A DNA stretch of 64,000 nt from Sphaerospermopsis sp. SIO1G1 (GTDB taxonomy: Bacteria; Cyanobacteriota; Cyanobacteriia; Cyanobacteriales; Nostocaceae): NCBI GenBank assembly GCA_010672785.1, contig JAAHFX010000015.1, positions 1-64,000 of the forward strand, written 5' to 3'. Both the position numbers and the translations under genes were made by a program. The notes under the pieces are model-generated. The model saw only the letters and a program-made list of their open reading frames with translations, was not told the DNA's origin and did not search any database. This document shows positions 27,001-36,322 of this stretch, piece by piece. Numbering within the stretch: position 1 is the first letter of the stretch; the number at the start of each line of letters is the position of its first letter.

Positions 27001-29426
27001 TTAAAGGTATTAACTACGTTTCTGATAAAACTAAAAATGCCTTTGCGGAAGCATTAAATGATGGCTTCAAAATTCAAGGTATGCAGGAATCTCCAACTTT
27101 AGAATTGGAAGAATCTAAAGCTAAAGAAATTTCTGAATCTAAAACCATAGAAATTCAAAAACCATCAAACTCCATAACTCCTAGTACCAATGGTAACAAC
27201 GGCAATGGCAACGGTAACGGTAATAAAAGCAAGAAAAAACCAGTTATTACCGACTTACAACCAATTGCTAAAATAAATCCTCAGCCCCAAGCTATCAAAG
27301 ATAAATTACCCACAGTCCCCAATATCACCCCCAAAGGGAATATGGAAACACCAGATAAAAATACCAACTTCCAACAAGTTTTAGAGAGTTTAGAAAACCT
27401 CCTCAACCAATTCCAAGCTGGGCAAAGTGATAACCTAAAAATTCACAATACCTACCTAAATCATCAAATGGAATATGCCAAAACATTTTTCCAACTGATG
27501 CAGCAACAAAACGAACTATTCATTAATAGTCAATCTCCCGAAACTGCCCAAATGAAACAAACAGTAATGGACAGTTTTCAACATAGCATGATGCAGTTTC
27601 ACAATCAACAAGCTGAAACACTCCGCGTTCATGAACAATATCTCCAAGAACAAGTAGAATATACCAAAAACTTTTTCCAACTCATTCAACAAGAATATTC
27701 TTTACTAATTGCAGGTAAAGCAGAAAATCTAACAGTAATTCCTCCTCAGTTTACTGAAACACATACCCAAAGTTTACGGGAATTAGTACCAAGTATCCCA
27801 GAAGTAACTCCTACAGAAAATATAGTTACTCCTACTCCAGAAATAGTAGAGCTACAAAAAACGGTAAAAGTTGAATCTCCCGCTGTAAAAATTCCTGAAC
27901 CTGTCATAGAAACTCCCGCACCCATCGCTGAACCAATAGTTGAACCAGTAGCAACAACTGCATTAATTCCTGAACCTACAAACCCAGGAGTTGATATTAA
28001 AGAACTAGGTAAAAATCTCCTAGAAATTACCAGCGAAAAAACAGGCTATCCCATCGAAATGTTAGAATTTGACATGGACATGGAAGCAGATTTGGGAATT
28101 GACTCCATCAAAAGAGTAGAAATACTGGGTGGATTGCAAGAATTATACCCTGACTTACCCAAACCCAACTTGGAAGAACTAGCAGAAAAACGCACCATCG
28201 GTGAAATCGTTGAATATCTGCAATCCCAAAATCAGGTAGTAGGTGACAGTAAACAAGTAATAGAAAATACAGAAGTAGTAGAGGAAGTAAAAGCAGAAAA
28301 ACAAGAGCTAATAGTTGCTCCTCAGTTACCACTTCCCACTCCTGAACCAACACCAGAAGTAACTCCAGAACCAGCCAGCGATAGCAACGAATATCCTGAT
28401 ATAGCTACAACCCTGTTAAACATCACCAGTGAAAAAACAGGCTATCCAGTCGAGATGCTAGAACTAGACATGGACATGGAAGCAGACCTGGGGATTGACT
28501 CCATCAAAAGAGTAGAAATACTGGGAGGAATGCAGGAAACGTATCCAGATTTACCAAAACCAAATATAGAAGAACTGGGTGACTTGCGGACAATTGGACA
28601 GATAGTCAACTACCTGGAAACCCTGGTAGCAAGTGAAAAAAAAAAGCCTGATACTAATGCGATAACCGCAGACATCAGCCCTGAAGTGGTGGACTTAACC
28701 CCACCACCCCTAGTAGATCCCAACTTGCCCCGCCGCCCTGCCAAGCTCAAAACCTTACCCAGACCTGATTTCTGGGAATGTCAACTACCAGAAGGACACA
28801 TTGGTTTAATCACCGATGACGGCACTCTCACCACCACCAAACTAGCTCACACCCTGCTAGAAAAAGGATGGAAAGTAGTAGTTTTGAGCTTCCCCCAATC
28901 ATTACTTCCAGAACAATTGCCATTACCCGCAGAAGTCACCCGCATCACCTTGGCAAACATGAGTGAAGAACATCTGCAATTACTATTACAAAGCATCACC
29001 ATTCAACACGGAAAGATTGGCTCATTTATCCACCTCCATCCACAATCAAACCTTTCATCCGAAGTAGAAAAAGCTATTGTCAAACAAATATTTTTGATAG
29101 CAAAACACCTGAAGAAATCCTTAAATGCAGCCGCAGAATTACCAGGAAGAGTCAGCTTTTGTACAGTTGCCCATCTCGATGGTGCATTCGGATTAAACCA
29201 CACAGAAAACTTTGGAATTATCGGCGGTGGATTATTTGGATTAACCAAAAGTTTAAGATGGGAATGGCCACAAATATTCTTGAGAGCAATTGACCTAAAC
29301 CCCAACTTAGATCCACACCAATCAGCAGGATATATTGTAGATGAATTGTACGATTCCAACCGATATATTGGCGAAGTTGGTTATAACGAACAAGGTAGAG
29401 TAACTCTAGTCGCTGAAGTTGAATAA
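24060..29426 (+). CDS. hglE: heterocyst glycolipid polyketide synthase HglE (KS-AT-ACP-ACP-half KR)
   Basis: Large PfaA-like synthase subunit of 1788 residues that builds the long-chain polyol backbone of heterocyst glycolipids. Domains: KS (about 50-530, active Cys253 in DAACASSF); AT (about 650-960, Ser725 in GHSFGE); a Gln-rich helical region (about 1095-1215) with two copies of a related ~60-residue motif; two nearly identical ACPs (LGIDSIKRVEIL, Ser1349 and Ser1481); and a C-terminal KR structural subdomain (about 1575-1788) whose catalytic half is encoded by the next gene. ATG 24060 has no clear ribosome site, whereas ATG 24156 (residue 33) follows GAGGAG at 24144-24149 with ideal spacing, so the true protein may start there (1756 residues). 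First gene of the hgl cluster. Confidence 0.93.
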   Translation: MSADLINTALAELESLINSCENDVIKSIEEKKMPSNQQVSTQKINRQLQENPIAIVGMASVLPEAKNLRQYWENIVNKKDCITDVPESHWSVADYYDPNPRTPEDKTYCKRGGFIPEIDFNPMEFGIPPSILEVTDVSQLLSLVVAKQAMEDAGYGESRDFNRENVGVILGVAMAKQLGMPLSARLEYPVWEKVLKSSGLSEEDTKKIVAKIKSAYVQWNENAFPGMLANVVAGRIANRFNFGGMNCVVDAACASSFGALKMAISELVEHRSDMMLTGGVDTDNTIMAYISFSKTPAVSPSENVKPFDAKSDGMMLGEGIAMVVIKRLEDAVKDGDKIYAVVKGIGTSSDGRYKSIYAPRKEGQVKALERAYNDAGFSPATVGLMEAHGTGTMAGDPTEFGSLRDFVNKYDDKKQHIAIGSVKSQIGHTKAAAGAASLVKTALALHHKILPPTINITEPNPKLDIENSSFYLNTETRPWIRPEGEAPRRAGVSSFGFGGTNYHVVLEEYEAEQHQPYRLHNAASEVLFFAENPTDLIAKLEANYHNLESNEGERYYSQLILEAQSLTIPQTAARIGFVAENKQEACKLLKISLDLLKNKPSSQSWEHPQGIYYRQKGIELEGKVVSLFSGQGSQYLEMGREAVMNFPALRRLYSLMDGLLIKDNLQPISEVVFPHPTFNEVEKKEQIATLQRTEYAQPAIGVFSAGLYSIFQQAGFKSDFAAGHSFGELTALWAAGVLSEEDYLYLVKSRGQAMAAPKDPHHDAGSMLAVKEDISKVEAVVKNFPKIAIANFNSPTQVVLAGPTEDIKKIQGKFEQLGYSAIPLPVSAAFHTPLIAFAQKSFAIATKSVAFQNPQLPIFSNVTGKHYPHEPSAIQRILESHLSSSVHFKQEIENIYAAGGYCFVEFGPKRILSNLVKDILGERPHITISLNPSAKKNSDRSLREAAIQMRVMGMELQNIDSYQLPEPILAKPTKKALNIKLKGINYVSDKTKNAFAEALNDGFKIQGMQESPTLELEESKAKEISESKTIEIQKPSNSITPSTNGNNGNGNGNGNKSKKKPVITDLQPIAKINPQPQAIKDKLPTVPNITPKGNMETPDKNTNFQQVLESLENLLNQFQAGQSDNLKIHNTYLNHQMEYAKTFFQLMQQQNELFINSQSPETAQMKQTVMDSFQHSMMQFHNQQAETLRVHEQYLQEQVEYTKNFFQLIQQEYSLLIAGKAENLTVIPPQFTETHTQSLRELVPSIPEVTPTENIVTPTPEIVELQKTVKVESPAVKIPEPVIETPAPIAEPIVEPVATTALIPEPTNPGVDIKELGKNLLEITSEKTGYPIEMLEFDMDMEADLGIDSIKRVEILGGLQELYPDLPKPNLEELAEKRTIGEIVEYLQSQNQVVGDSKQVIENTEVVEEVKAEKQELIVAPQLPLPTPEPTPEVTPEPASDSNEYPDIATTLLNITSEKTGYPVEMLELDMDMEADLGIDSIKRVEILGGMQETYPDLPKPNIEELGDLRTIGQIVNYLETLVASEKKKPDTNAITADISPEVVDLTPPPLVDPNLPRRPAKLKTLPRPDFWECQLPEGHIGLITDDGTLTTTKLAHTLLEKGWKVVVLSFPQSLLPEQLPLPAEVTRITLANMSEEHLQLLLQSITIQHGKIGSFIHLHPQSNLSSEVEKAIVKQIFLIAKHLKKSLNAAAELPGRVSFCTVAHLDGAFGLNHTENFGIIGGGLFGLTKSLRWEWPQIFLRAIDLNPNLDPHQSAGYIVDELYDSNRYIGEVGYNEQGRVTLVAEVE

Positions 29427-29474
29427 ATCAAAAGGTGGGCATTTGCTCACCTCAACAAAATTACTGTTTCTTTG

Positions 29475-29583
29475 AACGAACCACAGAGGCACAGAGGACA
29501 CAGAGAAAGACAAGAATAATAATGAAAATTAGAAGTAAAAGTCTATAGGTTCTCTCTGCGTCTTTGCGCCTCTGCGTGAGAAA
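29475..29583. repeat. CACAGAGG/CCTCTGCG imperfect palindrome between hglE and the KR-DH gene
   Basis: The left arm (29475-29510, with ACCACAGAGGCACAGAGGAC) and the right arm (29551-29583, with CTCTGCGTCTTTGCGCCTC) are imperfect reverse complements. The family recurs at 31493-31527 and 36262-36291, always between hgl genes. It occupies most of the gap separating the two halves of the KR domain. Confidence 0.75.
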
Positions 29584-29624
29584 AATCAAAATCTTTAAAA
29601 TCCCCAATTTTAAGCCCAAAAATC

Positions 29625-31352
29625 ATGACAGCAACACAACAAATTAGCCCATCATCTGTATTTGTAGTTAGTGGTGGAGCAAAGGGAATCACTGCTAAAT
29701 GTACAATCAAACTAGCACAAAATCAACCTTGTCAATTTATCCTTTTAGGTCGTTCTGAAATTACAGAAGAACCAGAATATGCAGTTGATTGTTTAGAAGA
29801 ACCTGCATTAAAAAAACGCATCATGGAAAACTTAATCTCTCAAGGAGAGAAACCCAAACCCATGATGGTGCAAAAGATATTTAATCAGATAAAATCTAGT
29901 CGAGAAATCAAAAAAACTATAGCAGAAATTGAAGCCACGGGAGCAAAAGCAGAATATATCAGTGTTGATGTTACAGACACCATCAAATTACAAATAGCAC
30001 TTAATTCTGTTGCTAATAAATTTGGTCAAATCACCGGACTCATACACGGTGCTGGTAACTTAGCCGATAAACTAATTGAAAAGAAAACCAGTGAAGATTT
30101 TGAAAAAGTCTACACCGCCAAAGTGCAAGGATTACAAAACATACTTAATTGTATAAATCCAGAAAAAATCCAGCATTTAGTCTTATTTTCATCCGTAAGT
30201 GGATTTTATGGTAATATTGGGCAAAGTGATTATGCGATCGCTAATGAAATTCTCAATAAATCCGCTCATCAATTTCAAAAAAATTACCCTAACTCTCACG
30301 TAGTTGCTATTAACTGGGGTGCTTGGGATAGTGGCATGGTGACACCACAACTGAAAAAAGCCTTTGCAGAAAGAGGAGTACAAATTATTCCTTTAGAAAC
30401 TGGTAGTCAAATGTTAGTTAATGAACTACATCCAGCTTACAAAAATCAATCCCAAGTGGTGATTGGTAGTCCTATGAAAATACCACCCACACCCTTAAAA
30501 CCCGACCTAAAAAGCTATCGCATCCGCAGAAGGATGACATTAGCAGAAAATCCCTTTTTATATGATCATACCATTGCTGGTGTGCAAGTATTACCAGCCA
30601 CCTGTGCCATGTCTTGGATGATTCATGCTTGTGAAGAAATTTATCCTGGATATCGCTACTTAAACTGTCGGGAATTTAAAGTATTAAAAGGTATCTCCTT
30701 TAACTCCACCCTCGCAGAAGAATACATCTTAGAAATTCAAGAACTTTCCAAAGCAGACGGTGAATTTATCGAATTTCAGACCAAAATATTAAGTAAAAAT
30801 GCCCAAGGTAAAACACATTATCACTTTTCTGCTATCATCAAAGTAGTGGGAAAAATGCCAGAAGCACCAATCTATGAAAACATGAATCTCACAGAAGATA
30901 ACATCATTACCACCACAGGTAAAGGATTTTATCAAGATGGTGATTCATCCCTATTTCATGGCCCAGCATTCCAAGAAATTACCAGAGTATTAAACGTTAA
31001 CCAAAATAAAATCACTGTAGAATGTTGTTGGCCAGAAATATCTGCCCAAGCACAAGGACAATTCCCAGTTAAATGGCATAATCCTTATACCACAGATATA
31101 AGTACCCAATCACTTTGGATTTGGTTAAATCACCTTCATCAAGAAGTATGTTTACCAGGGCAATTAACCTATTCAGAGCAATTTTTAGCAGTACCTTGTA
31201 ACTCACCATTTTATGTTTCCTGTGAAATTGAAAATAAAACCAACACAGGCATAACAGCAAACTTTATTTTACATAGTACTGAAGGGAAAATCTACTCCAG
31301 AATATTAGGAGCAAAAGCAGTAATTTGGCCGAAGAAAATGCTCAAGAAGTGA
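29625..31352 (+). CDS. ketoreductase-dehydratase subunit of heterocyst glycolipid synthase
   Basis: Protein of 575 residues that reduces and dehydrates β-keto intermediates on the HglE ACPs. The N-terminal half is the catalytic KR subdomain: NADPH loop SGGAKGITA (near 17-25), LLGRS, VLFSSVSGFYGNIGQSDYA with catalytic Tyr203, and NWGAWDSGM. The C-terminal half is a hot-dog DH domain with catalytic His315 in DHTIAGVQVLP (HxxxGxxxxP) and a FHGPAFQEI segment of the second fold. It lacks the KR structural subdomain, which forms the tail of HglE. By position it corresponds to hglF or hglG of Anabaena PCC 7120; which of the two is not certain, so no symbol is given. Confidence 0.88.
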   Translation: MTATQQISPSSVFVVSGGAKGITAKCTIKLAQNQPCQFILLGRSEITEEPEYAVDCLEEPALKKRIMENLISQGEKPKPMMVQKIFNQIKSSREIKKTIAEIEATGAKAEYISVDVTDTIKLQIALNSVANKFGQITGLIHGAGNLADKLIEKKTSEDFEKVYTAKVQGLQNILNCINPEKIQHLVLFSSVSGFYGNIGQSDYAIANEILNKSAHQFQKNYPNSHVVAINWGAWDSGMVTPQLKKAFAERGVQIIPLETGSQMLVNELHPAYKNQSQVVIGSPMKIPPTPLKPDLKSYRIRRRMTLAENPFLYDHTIAGVQVLPATCAMSWMIHACEEIYPGYRYLNCREFKVLKGISFNSTLAEEYILEIQELSKADGEFIEFQTKILSKNAQGKTHYHFSAIIKVVGKMPEAPIYENMNLTEDNIITTTGKGFYQDGDSSLFHGPAFQEITRVLNVNQNKITVECCWPEISAQAQGQFPVKWHNPYTTDISTQSLWIWLNHLHQEVCLPGQLTYSEQFLAVPCNSPFYVSCEIENKTNTGITANFILHSTEGKIYSRILGAKAVIWPKKMLKK

Positions 31353-31353
31353 C

Positions 31354-31527
31354 TGGTGATTGGTGATTGGTGAACAGTGAATAGCAACAACTGAAAACTG
31401 AAAACTGAAAACTGAAAACTGATAACTGATAACTGAAAAACCAAGTTTGGGGAATCGCGTAAATCCTAAAAATCCAAGGGAAACGGTAAAAACTCTCTCT
31501 GCGACTCTGCGCCTCTGCGTGAGAAAA
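31354..31527. repeat. tandem heptamers and CTCTGCG repeat in the hgl cluster
   Basis: The gap holds GTGATTG units (31356-31372), six or more CTGAAAA/CTGATAA heptamers (31391-31436), and a copy of the CTCTGCG element (31493-31527). It lies between the KR-DH and KS genes. No terminator is seen and read-through is likely. Confidence 0.75.
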
Positions 31528-31565
31528 ATACCAAAATCCCTGATACCCAAACGAGGATTTAGAAA

Positions 31566-32921
31566 GTGGAAAAAATAGCCATAATCGGATTATCCTGCCT
31601 CTTTCCAGATGCAAAAAATCCCCAAGAATTTTGGCAGAATCTCAGCGAAGAAAAAGACTCAACCTCTGATATTAGCGTATCCGAACTAGGATTAGATCCT
31701 AGCATTTTTTACGATCAAACCAAAGGTAAATCGGAAAAATTCTACTTCTTAAAAGGTGGATTTATCCGTAACTTTGACTTCAATCCCCAAGAATATAACT
31801 TACCTGGGGAATTTGTGGAAAGCTTAGATAATACCTTTAAATGGTCACTATATGCAGCTAAACAAGCAATCATTAACAGTGGCTATTGGGGAAATCAATC
31901 TGCACTCTCACAATGCGGCGTAATTTTAGGAACTTTAGGTTTACCAACCAAAGCATCAAATCAATTATTCGCGCCCATTTATCAACAAACAATTGAACCT
32001 ACAATTAGTGAACTTTTACATGAAAAAGATTTCCAATTAGGTGGTAAATTAACTACTGCCAAAGCATCACCATATAATGCAATGGTATCGGGTTTACCTG
32101 CTGCCATAATTTCCCGCGCCTTTAATCTTGCTGGAACTCATTTCTGTATAGATGCAGCCTGTTCATCATCATTTTATGCCATCAAATTAGCGTCTCATTA
32201 CTTACAATCTGGCAAAGCAGATTTAATGTTAGCTGGGGCAATAAGTTGTGCTGATCCGTTGTTTTTAAGAATGTTATTTTCTGGTATTCAAGGATATCCT
32301 GACAACGGTATTAGTCGTCCTCTCGATCAGACATCACGGGGCTTAATTACCTCCGAAGGAATAGGAATGGTAATGTTAAAAAGACACAGTGATGCTGTTA
32401 GAGATGGAGACAAAATTCTTGCCACAATTTGTGGCAATGGTTTATCCAATGATGGTAAAGGTAAACATCTCCTTAGTCCCAATGCTCAAGGGCAAATTAC
32501 CGCCTATCAAAGAGCTTATGACGAAGCTAAAATTAACCCTCAAGAAATTAATTATTTAGAGTGTCACGCCACAGGAACTCTATTAGGAGATAGCACCGAA
32601 TCTAATTCCATTCAAGGTTTTTTTGGAGAGAAAAACGCCAAACCATTCATAGGTTCAAGCAAAAATAATGTCGGTCATTTATTAGTTGCCGCTGGCATGG
32701 TAGGGATAACTAAGACAATTCTCAGTATGTCACATAATGTGATTCCTGCAACTATCAATGTCAGTCAACCAATAGGCAACGAAAATAGGGTCATTTCGCC
32801 TCAGAATATGATCAGAACTGCCACACCTTGGCCGACACAAGCAACAAATAAATATGTAGCCTTGAGCGCTTTTGGATTTGGTGGTACAAACTCTCATTTA
32901 ATCTTGGCAAAGGGGAATTAA
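31566..32921 (+). CDS. hglD: stand-alone β-ketoacyl synthase of heterocyst glycolipid synthase (HglD-like)
   Basis: Condensing enzyme of 451 residues that extends the acyl chain. It starts with GTG at 31566, after GAGGA at 31552-31556. It has a full KS fold: IAIIGLSCLFPDAKNP at the start, active-site Cys199 in DAACSSSF, His in ECHATGT, His in NNVGHL, and the closing GFGGTNSHLIL. It overlaps nothing and is followed after only 4 bp by the CLF-AT gene, so the KS and chain-length factor are translationally linked, as expected for a heterodimer. The symbol follows the usual E-F-G-D-C-A-B order of the 7120 cluster and is less certain than the domain call. Confidence 0.85.
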   Translation: MEKIAIIGLSCLFPDAKNPQEFWQNLSEEKDSTSDISVSELGLDPSIFYDQTKGKSEKFYFLKGGFIRNFDFNPQEYNLPGEFVESLDNTFKWSLYAAKQAIINSGYWGNQSALSQCGVILGTLGLPTKASNQLFAPIYQQTIEPTISELLHEKDFQLGGKLTTAKASPYNAMVSGLPAAIISRAFNLAGTHFCIDAACSSSFYAIKLASHYLQSGKADLMLAGAISCADPLFLRMLFSGIQGYPDNGISRPLDQTSRGLITSEGIGMVMLKRHSDAVRDGDKILATICGNGLSNDGKGKHLLSPNAQGQITAYQRAYDEAKINPQEINYLECHATGTLLGDSTESNSIQGFFGEKNAKPFIGSSKNNVGHLLVAAGMVGITKTILSMSHNVIPATINVSQPIGNENRVISPQNMIRTATPWPTQATNKYVALSAFGFGGTNSHLILAKGN

Positions 32922-32925
32922 GGAA

Positions 32926-35900
32926 ATGGGTATGCAAGAAAATAAAGCTGCGAAAATGGCAATTGTAGGCATGGATGCCTTCTTTGGTGAATGTGATAGT
33001 TTAGATGCCTTTGAAGGTAGTATTTATGATGGTAAACAACATTTTATTCCCTTACCAGAAAAAAGATGGCAGGGAATTAATGAACAAGAAAAATTATTGA
33101 AAGCATATGGTTTAGAAACTGGAACAGCACCCAATGGTGCATATATTCAAGATTTTGAAATTGATACTTTACGCTATAAAATTCCTCCCAATGAAATAGA
33201 AAAACTTAACCCCCAACAATTGTTATTATTAAAAGTTTGCGATCGCGCTCTCAAAGATGGTAACATTCAACCTAATAGTAATGTCGCTGTAATTATTGCT
33301 GCGGATACAGAATTATCTGTTCATCAATTACAACAACGATGGAATACATCTTGGCAAATTAAAGATGGTGTACATGGGGCAGAAATTGATTTACCAGCCG
33401 CACAAATTAATCAACTAGAAACCATCGTTCAAGATAGTATTCATCATCAAGTTGAGATTGGCGAATATATTAGTTATGTTACCAATATTATGGCCAGTCG
33501 TGTATCTTCCTTATGGAATTTTTCTGGCCCATCATTTACCATTAGTGCAGTAGAAACGGCCACTTTTAAAGCCTTAGAATTAGCAGAAATGCTATTAGCA
33601 ACTAATGAAGTAGAAGCGGTAGTTGTCGGTGCTGTTGACTTAGCTGGGGGAGTAGAAAATGTCTTACTCCGCAGTCAATTTGGTAAACTAAATACAGGCA
33701 TTCATACCCTGAGTTTTGATGAAAAAGCCGACGGTTGGGATGTCGGAGAAGGTGCCGGTGCAGTAGTTTTGCAACGATATGATACAGCATTGCAGAATAA
33801 CCAACGCATCTATGCAATGATTGATGGTTTAAGTATTGCTCAATCTCCCACTATGGCTATAGATGCAAATACCATCAGCCAAGTCTGCAATCAAGCATTT
33901 AAACAAGCCGATATTCAACCCCAGGCAGTCAATTACTTAGAAGTTTGTGGTAGTGGAATACCCCAAGAAGACACAGCAGAAATACAGGGGATGTTACAGG
34001 CTTACCCCTCCATAGGCAACGGCTTACACTGTGCCATAGGTAGCGTCAAATCTAATATTGGTCATACATTTGTTGCTTCGGGAATAGCTAGTTTAATCAA
34101 AACTGCCCTTAGTCTTTACTATAAATATATACCAGCTACCCCTAACTGGTCTGGTGTAAAAACACCGCAAGTATGGGAAGGTAGTCCCTTTTATATTGCT
34201 ACTGAGTCTCGACCTTGGTTTTTACAAAAAGAAGTCAAATCTCGAATTTCTGCCATTAATAGTATCGGTTGTGATGGTTCTTTTGCTCATATCATTCTTT
34301 CAGAAGAAACCCAACAAACAGAACGCAACAGCAAATATTTGGAATCACGTCCTTATCATCTATTTCCCATTTTTGGTAATGATGAAACTAGCTTATTAAC
34401 AGCATTAAATAATCTAGAAAGAACCATCACCAATGCCGAATGTTTACACACCACTGCTAGTCAAACATTTATTCAATATCAACAAAATTCTAATTCCAAT
34501 TATACCCTAGCTATTGCTGGGCGTAACCAAAAAGAACTCCTTAAAGAAATAAATTCTGCGAAAAAAGGTGTAAGCAATGCCTTTATTAATGGTAAAGATT
34601 GGTTAACACCCATTGGTAGTTACTTCACACCCAAACCATTAGGAAAAGATGGAGAAATTGCCTTTGTTTATCCAGCCGCAGTTAACACCTACGTAGGAAT
34701 TGGGAGGACATTATTCCGCCTCTTTCCTAAAGCATTCGATGATGTAATTATTAAAAGTTTGTACAAACGAGCAGCAGATGTAGAGAAATTAGTATTTCCG
34801 CGCAGCTTGAAAAACATCAGCACCAGAGAATTGGAAACATTAGAAAAGAAATTACTAGATGATTCCCTGGCTATGTTTGAAGCAGAAATGCTCTTTACCA
34901 GATTCATTACCACCATCATCAGTGAAGACTTTAAAATTAAACCCAAATATATCTTTGGATATAGTTTAGGTGAAACCAGTATGATGGTTGCTCAAGGAGT
35001 CTGGAGTGATTTTTATCAAGGTAGTAATACCTTTAACTCCTCATCATTATTCAGTGAGAGATTATCAGGACAAAAAAATGCAGTACGGGAGTATTGGCAA
35101 CTACCAAAAAATCCTCATCAACATGATAGTAATTTGTGGAGTAACTATGTTTTAATGTCCACACCTGAGCAAGTCAGAGAAGCATTAAAAACAGAAAATC
35201 GTGTTTATCTTACCCAAATTAACACCCCAGAAGAAGTATTAATAGCTGGTGAACCAACCGCCTGTGAAAGAGTAATTAAAAAACTAGGATGTAACGCCTT
35301 TCCCGCCCCCTTTGATCACGTAATTCACGCCCCCACAATGGAGTCAGAATACCCAGAACTATTCCGACTCAACAACCTAGCATCACAAAAAATTCCTGGA
35401 GTTACCTGTTATTCTGCCGCCGAATATCAACCCATTACCTTAGAAAAAGACATAATTGCCCACAACATTGCCAAAGGATTATGTCAACAATTAGACTTTC
35501 CTCGCCTAGTAAATCGAGTTTATCAAGACGGAGCAAAAGTATTTATAGAAGCTGGTGCAGGAGGAATGTGTTCACGGTGGATAGATAAAATTTTAGGACC
35601 CCAAGAACATATTACTATATCCTTAAATCGCCGGGGTATAAACGACCATGCATCTATAATCAAAGCATTAGCAAAACTCCTCAGTCATGGAGTCAAATTA
35701 GACATTTCACCCCTTTATAACCTCTCTCTTCTCAATCAAAAAATCAACAAGCTTACCTGGAGAAAAGTCACACTAGGTGGTAACTCCATCACCGGCAAGA
35801 TTTTAAACGCAGAAAACCGCCAACTCTTCCAAAAATATACCCAAAAAACAACAGAAATAACCACCAAAAACCAAGAGTATAAAATCCTCAACTCTCTCAA

Positions 35901-36201
35901 ACCAAAAATTAACTTTCCACCTCATCAAATTTATGGAAAACCCGAAACACCAACTACAAAAACGCTCATAGATAACCATTTCCCACCCCAAGAACCACTA
36001 AACTCTTCACAACTAACTCATAAAATTCAGATGAACAATTTAAAAATAGCTCAGTATCAAAAACTGACCCAAAACAACGCCCAATTAACAAAAGCACACA
36101 CTAACTTTCTCGAAGCCAGAAAAGACTACAGCCAACAAATGAGCGAAATCATCAAACTGCAACTAGCTTGCACTGAAAACTTACTCAAACCAGAAAAATA
36201 A
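32926..36201 (+). CDS. hglC: chain-length factor-acyltransferase subunit (HglC-like)
   Basis: Protein of 1091 residues resembling the CLF-AT portion of PfaC/PfaB-type synthases. The KS-like region (about 10-470) has lost the active Cys: the aligned position is Glu210 in ISAVETATF, which marks a chain-length factor that pairs with the KS upstream. The AT region (about 575-960) has YPAAVNTYVGIGRTL and catalytic Ser680 in GYSLGE (GYSLG in place of GHSxG, as in PfaC-type ATs). The last ~60 residues are a helical tail with H1058-x2-FL-x4-DY, also found twice in HglE. Gene spacing to the KS is 4 bp. Confidence 0.85.
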   Translation: MGMQENKAAKMAIVGMDAFFGECDSLDAFEGSIYDGKQHFIPLPEKRWQGINEQEKLLKAYGLETGTAPNGAYIQDFEIDTLRYKIPPNEIEKLNPQQLLLLKVCDRALKDGNIQPNSNVAVIIAADTELSVHQLQQRWNTSWQIKDGVHGAEIDLPAAQINQLETIVQDSIHHQVEIGEYISYVTNIMASRVSSLWNFSGPSFTISAVETATFKALELAEMLLATNEVEAVVVGAVDLAGGVENVLLRSQFGKLNTGIHTLSFDEKADGWDVGEGAGAVVLQRYDTALQNNQRIYAMIDGLSIAQSPTMAIDANTISQVCNQAFKQADIQPQAVNYLEVCGSGIPQEDTAEIQGMLQAYPSIGNGLHCAIGSVKSNIGHTFVASGIASLIKTALSLYYKYIPATPNWSGVKTPQVWEGSPFYIATESRPWFLQKEVKSRISAINSIGCDGSFAHIILSEETQQTERNSKYLESRPYHLFPIFGNDETSLLTALNNLERTITNAECLHTTASQTFIQYQQNSNSNYTLAIAGRNQKELLKEINSAKKGVSNAFINGKDWLTPIGSYFTPKPLGKDGEIAFVYPAAVNTYVGIGRTLFRLFPKAFDDVIIKSLYKRAADVEKLVFPRSLKNISTRELETLEKKLLDDSLAMFEAEMLFTRFITTIISEDFKIKPKYIFGYSLGETSMMVAQGVWSDFYQGSNTFNSSSLFSERLSGQKNAVREYWQLPKNPHQHDSNLWSNYVLMSTPEQVREALKTENRVYLTQINTPEEVLIAGEPTACERVIKKLGCNAFPAPFDHVIHAPTMESEYPELFRLNNLASQKIPGVTCYSAAEYQPITLEKDIIAHNIAKGLCQQLDFPRLVNRVYQDGAKVFIEAGAGGMCSRWIDKILGPQEHITISLNRRGINDHASIIKALAKLLSHGVKLDISPLYNLSLLNQKINKLTWRKVTLGGNSITGKILNAENRQLFQKYTQKTTEITTKNQEYKILNSLKPKINFPPHQIYGKPETPTTKTLIDNHFPPQEPLNSSQLTHKIQMNNLKIAQYQKLTQNNAQLTKAHTNFLEARKDYSQQMSEIIKLQLACTENLLKPEK

Positions 36202-36261
36202 CCCCTTCCCAGTTGGATTTACTCCCTCAACCCAACCTACTAATTTACTCCTTCTTTCTTA

Positions 36262-36291
36262 CTTTGCGCCTTTGCGCCTTTGCGTGAGAAA
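36262..36291. repeat. CTTTGCG/GCGTGAG repeat between the CLF-AT and enoyl reductase genes
   Basis: The sequence CTTTGCGCC is repeated two to three times and ends in GCGTGAG, the same family as at 29551-29583 and 31493-31527. An apparent upstream TTG start for the next gene (36272) lies inside this repeat and is therefore rejected. Confidence 0.75.
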
Positions 36292-36322
36292 AAACTTAAT
36301 TTACCAAAAGGAAAAACCTACC

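Noticed and set aside
36272..36322. Upstream TTG start for the PfaD-type gene
   Set aside because: The added 17 codons lie in a CTTTGCG interspersed repeat; GTG 36323 has a proper AAGGA site.
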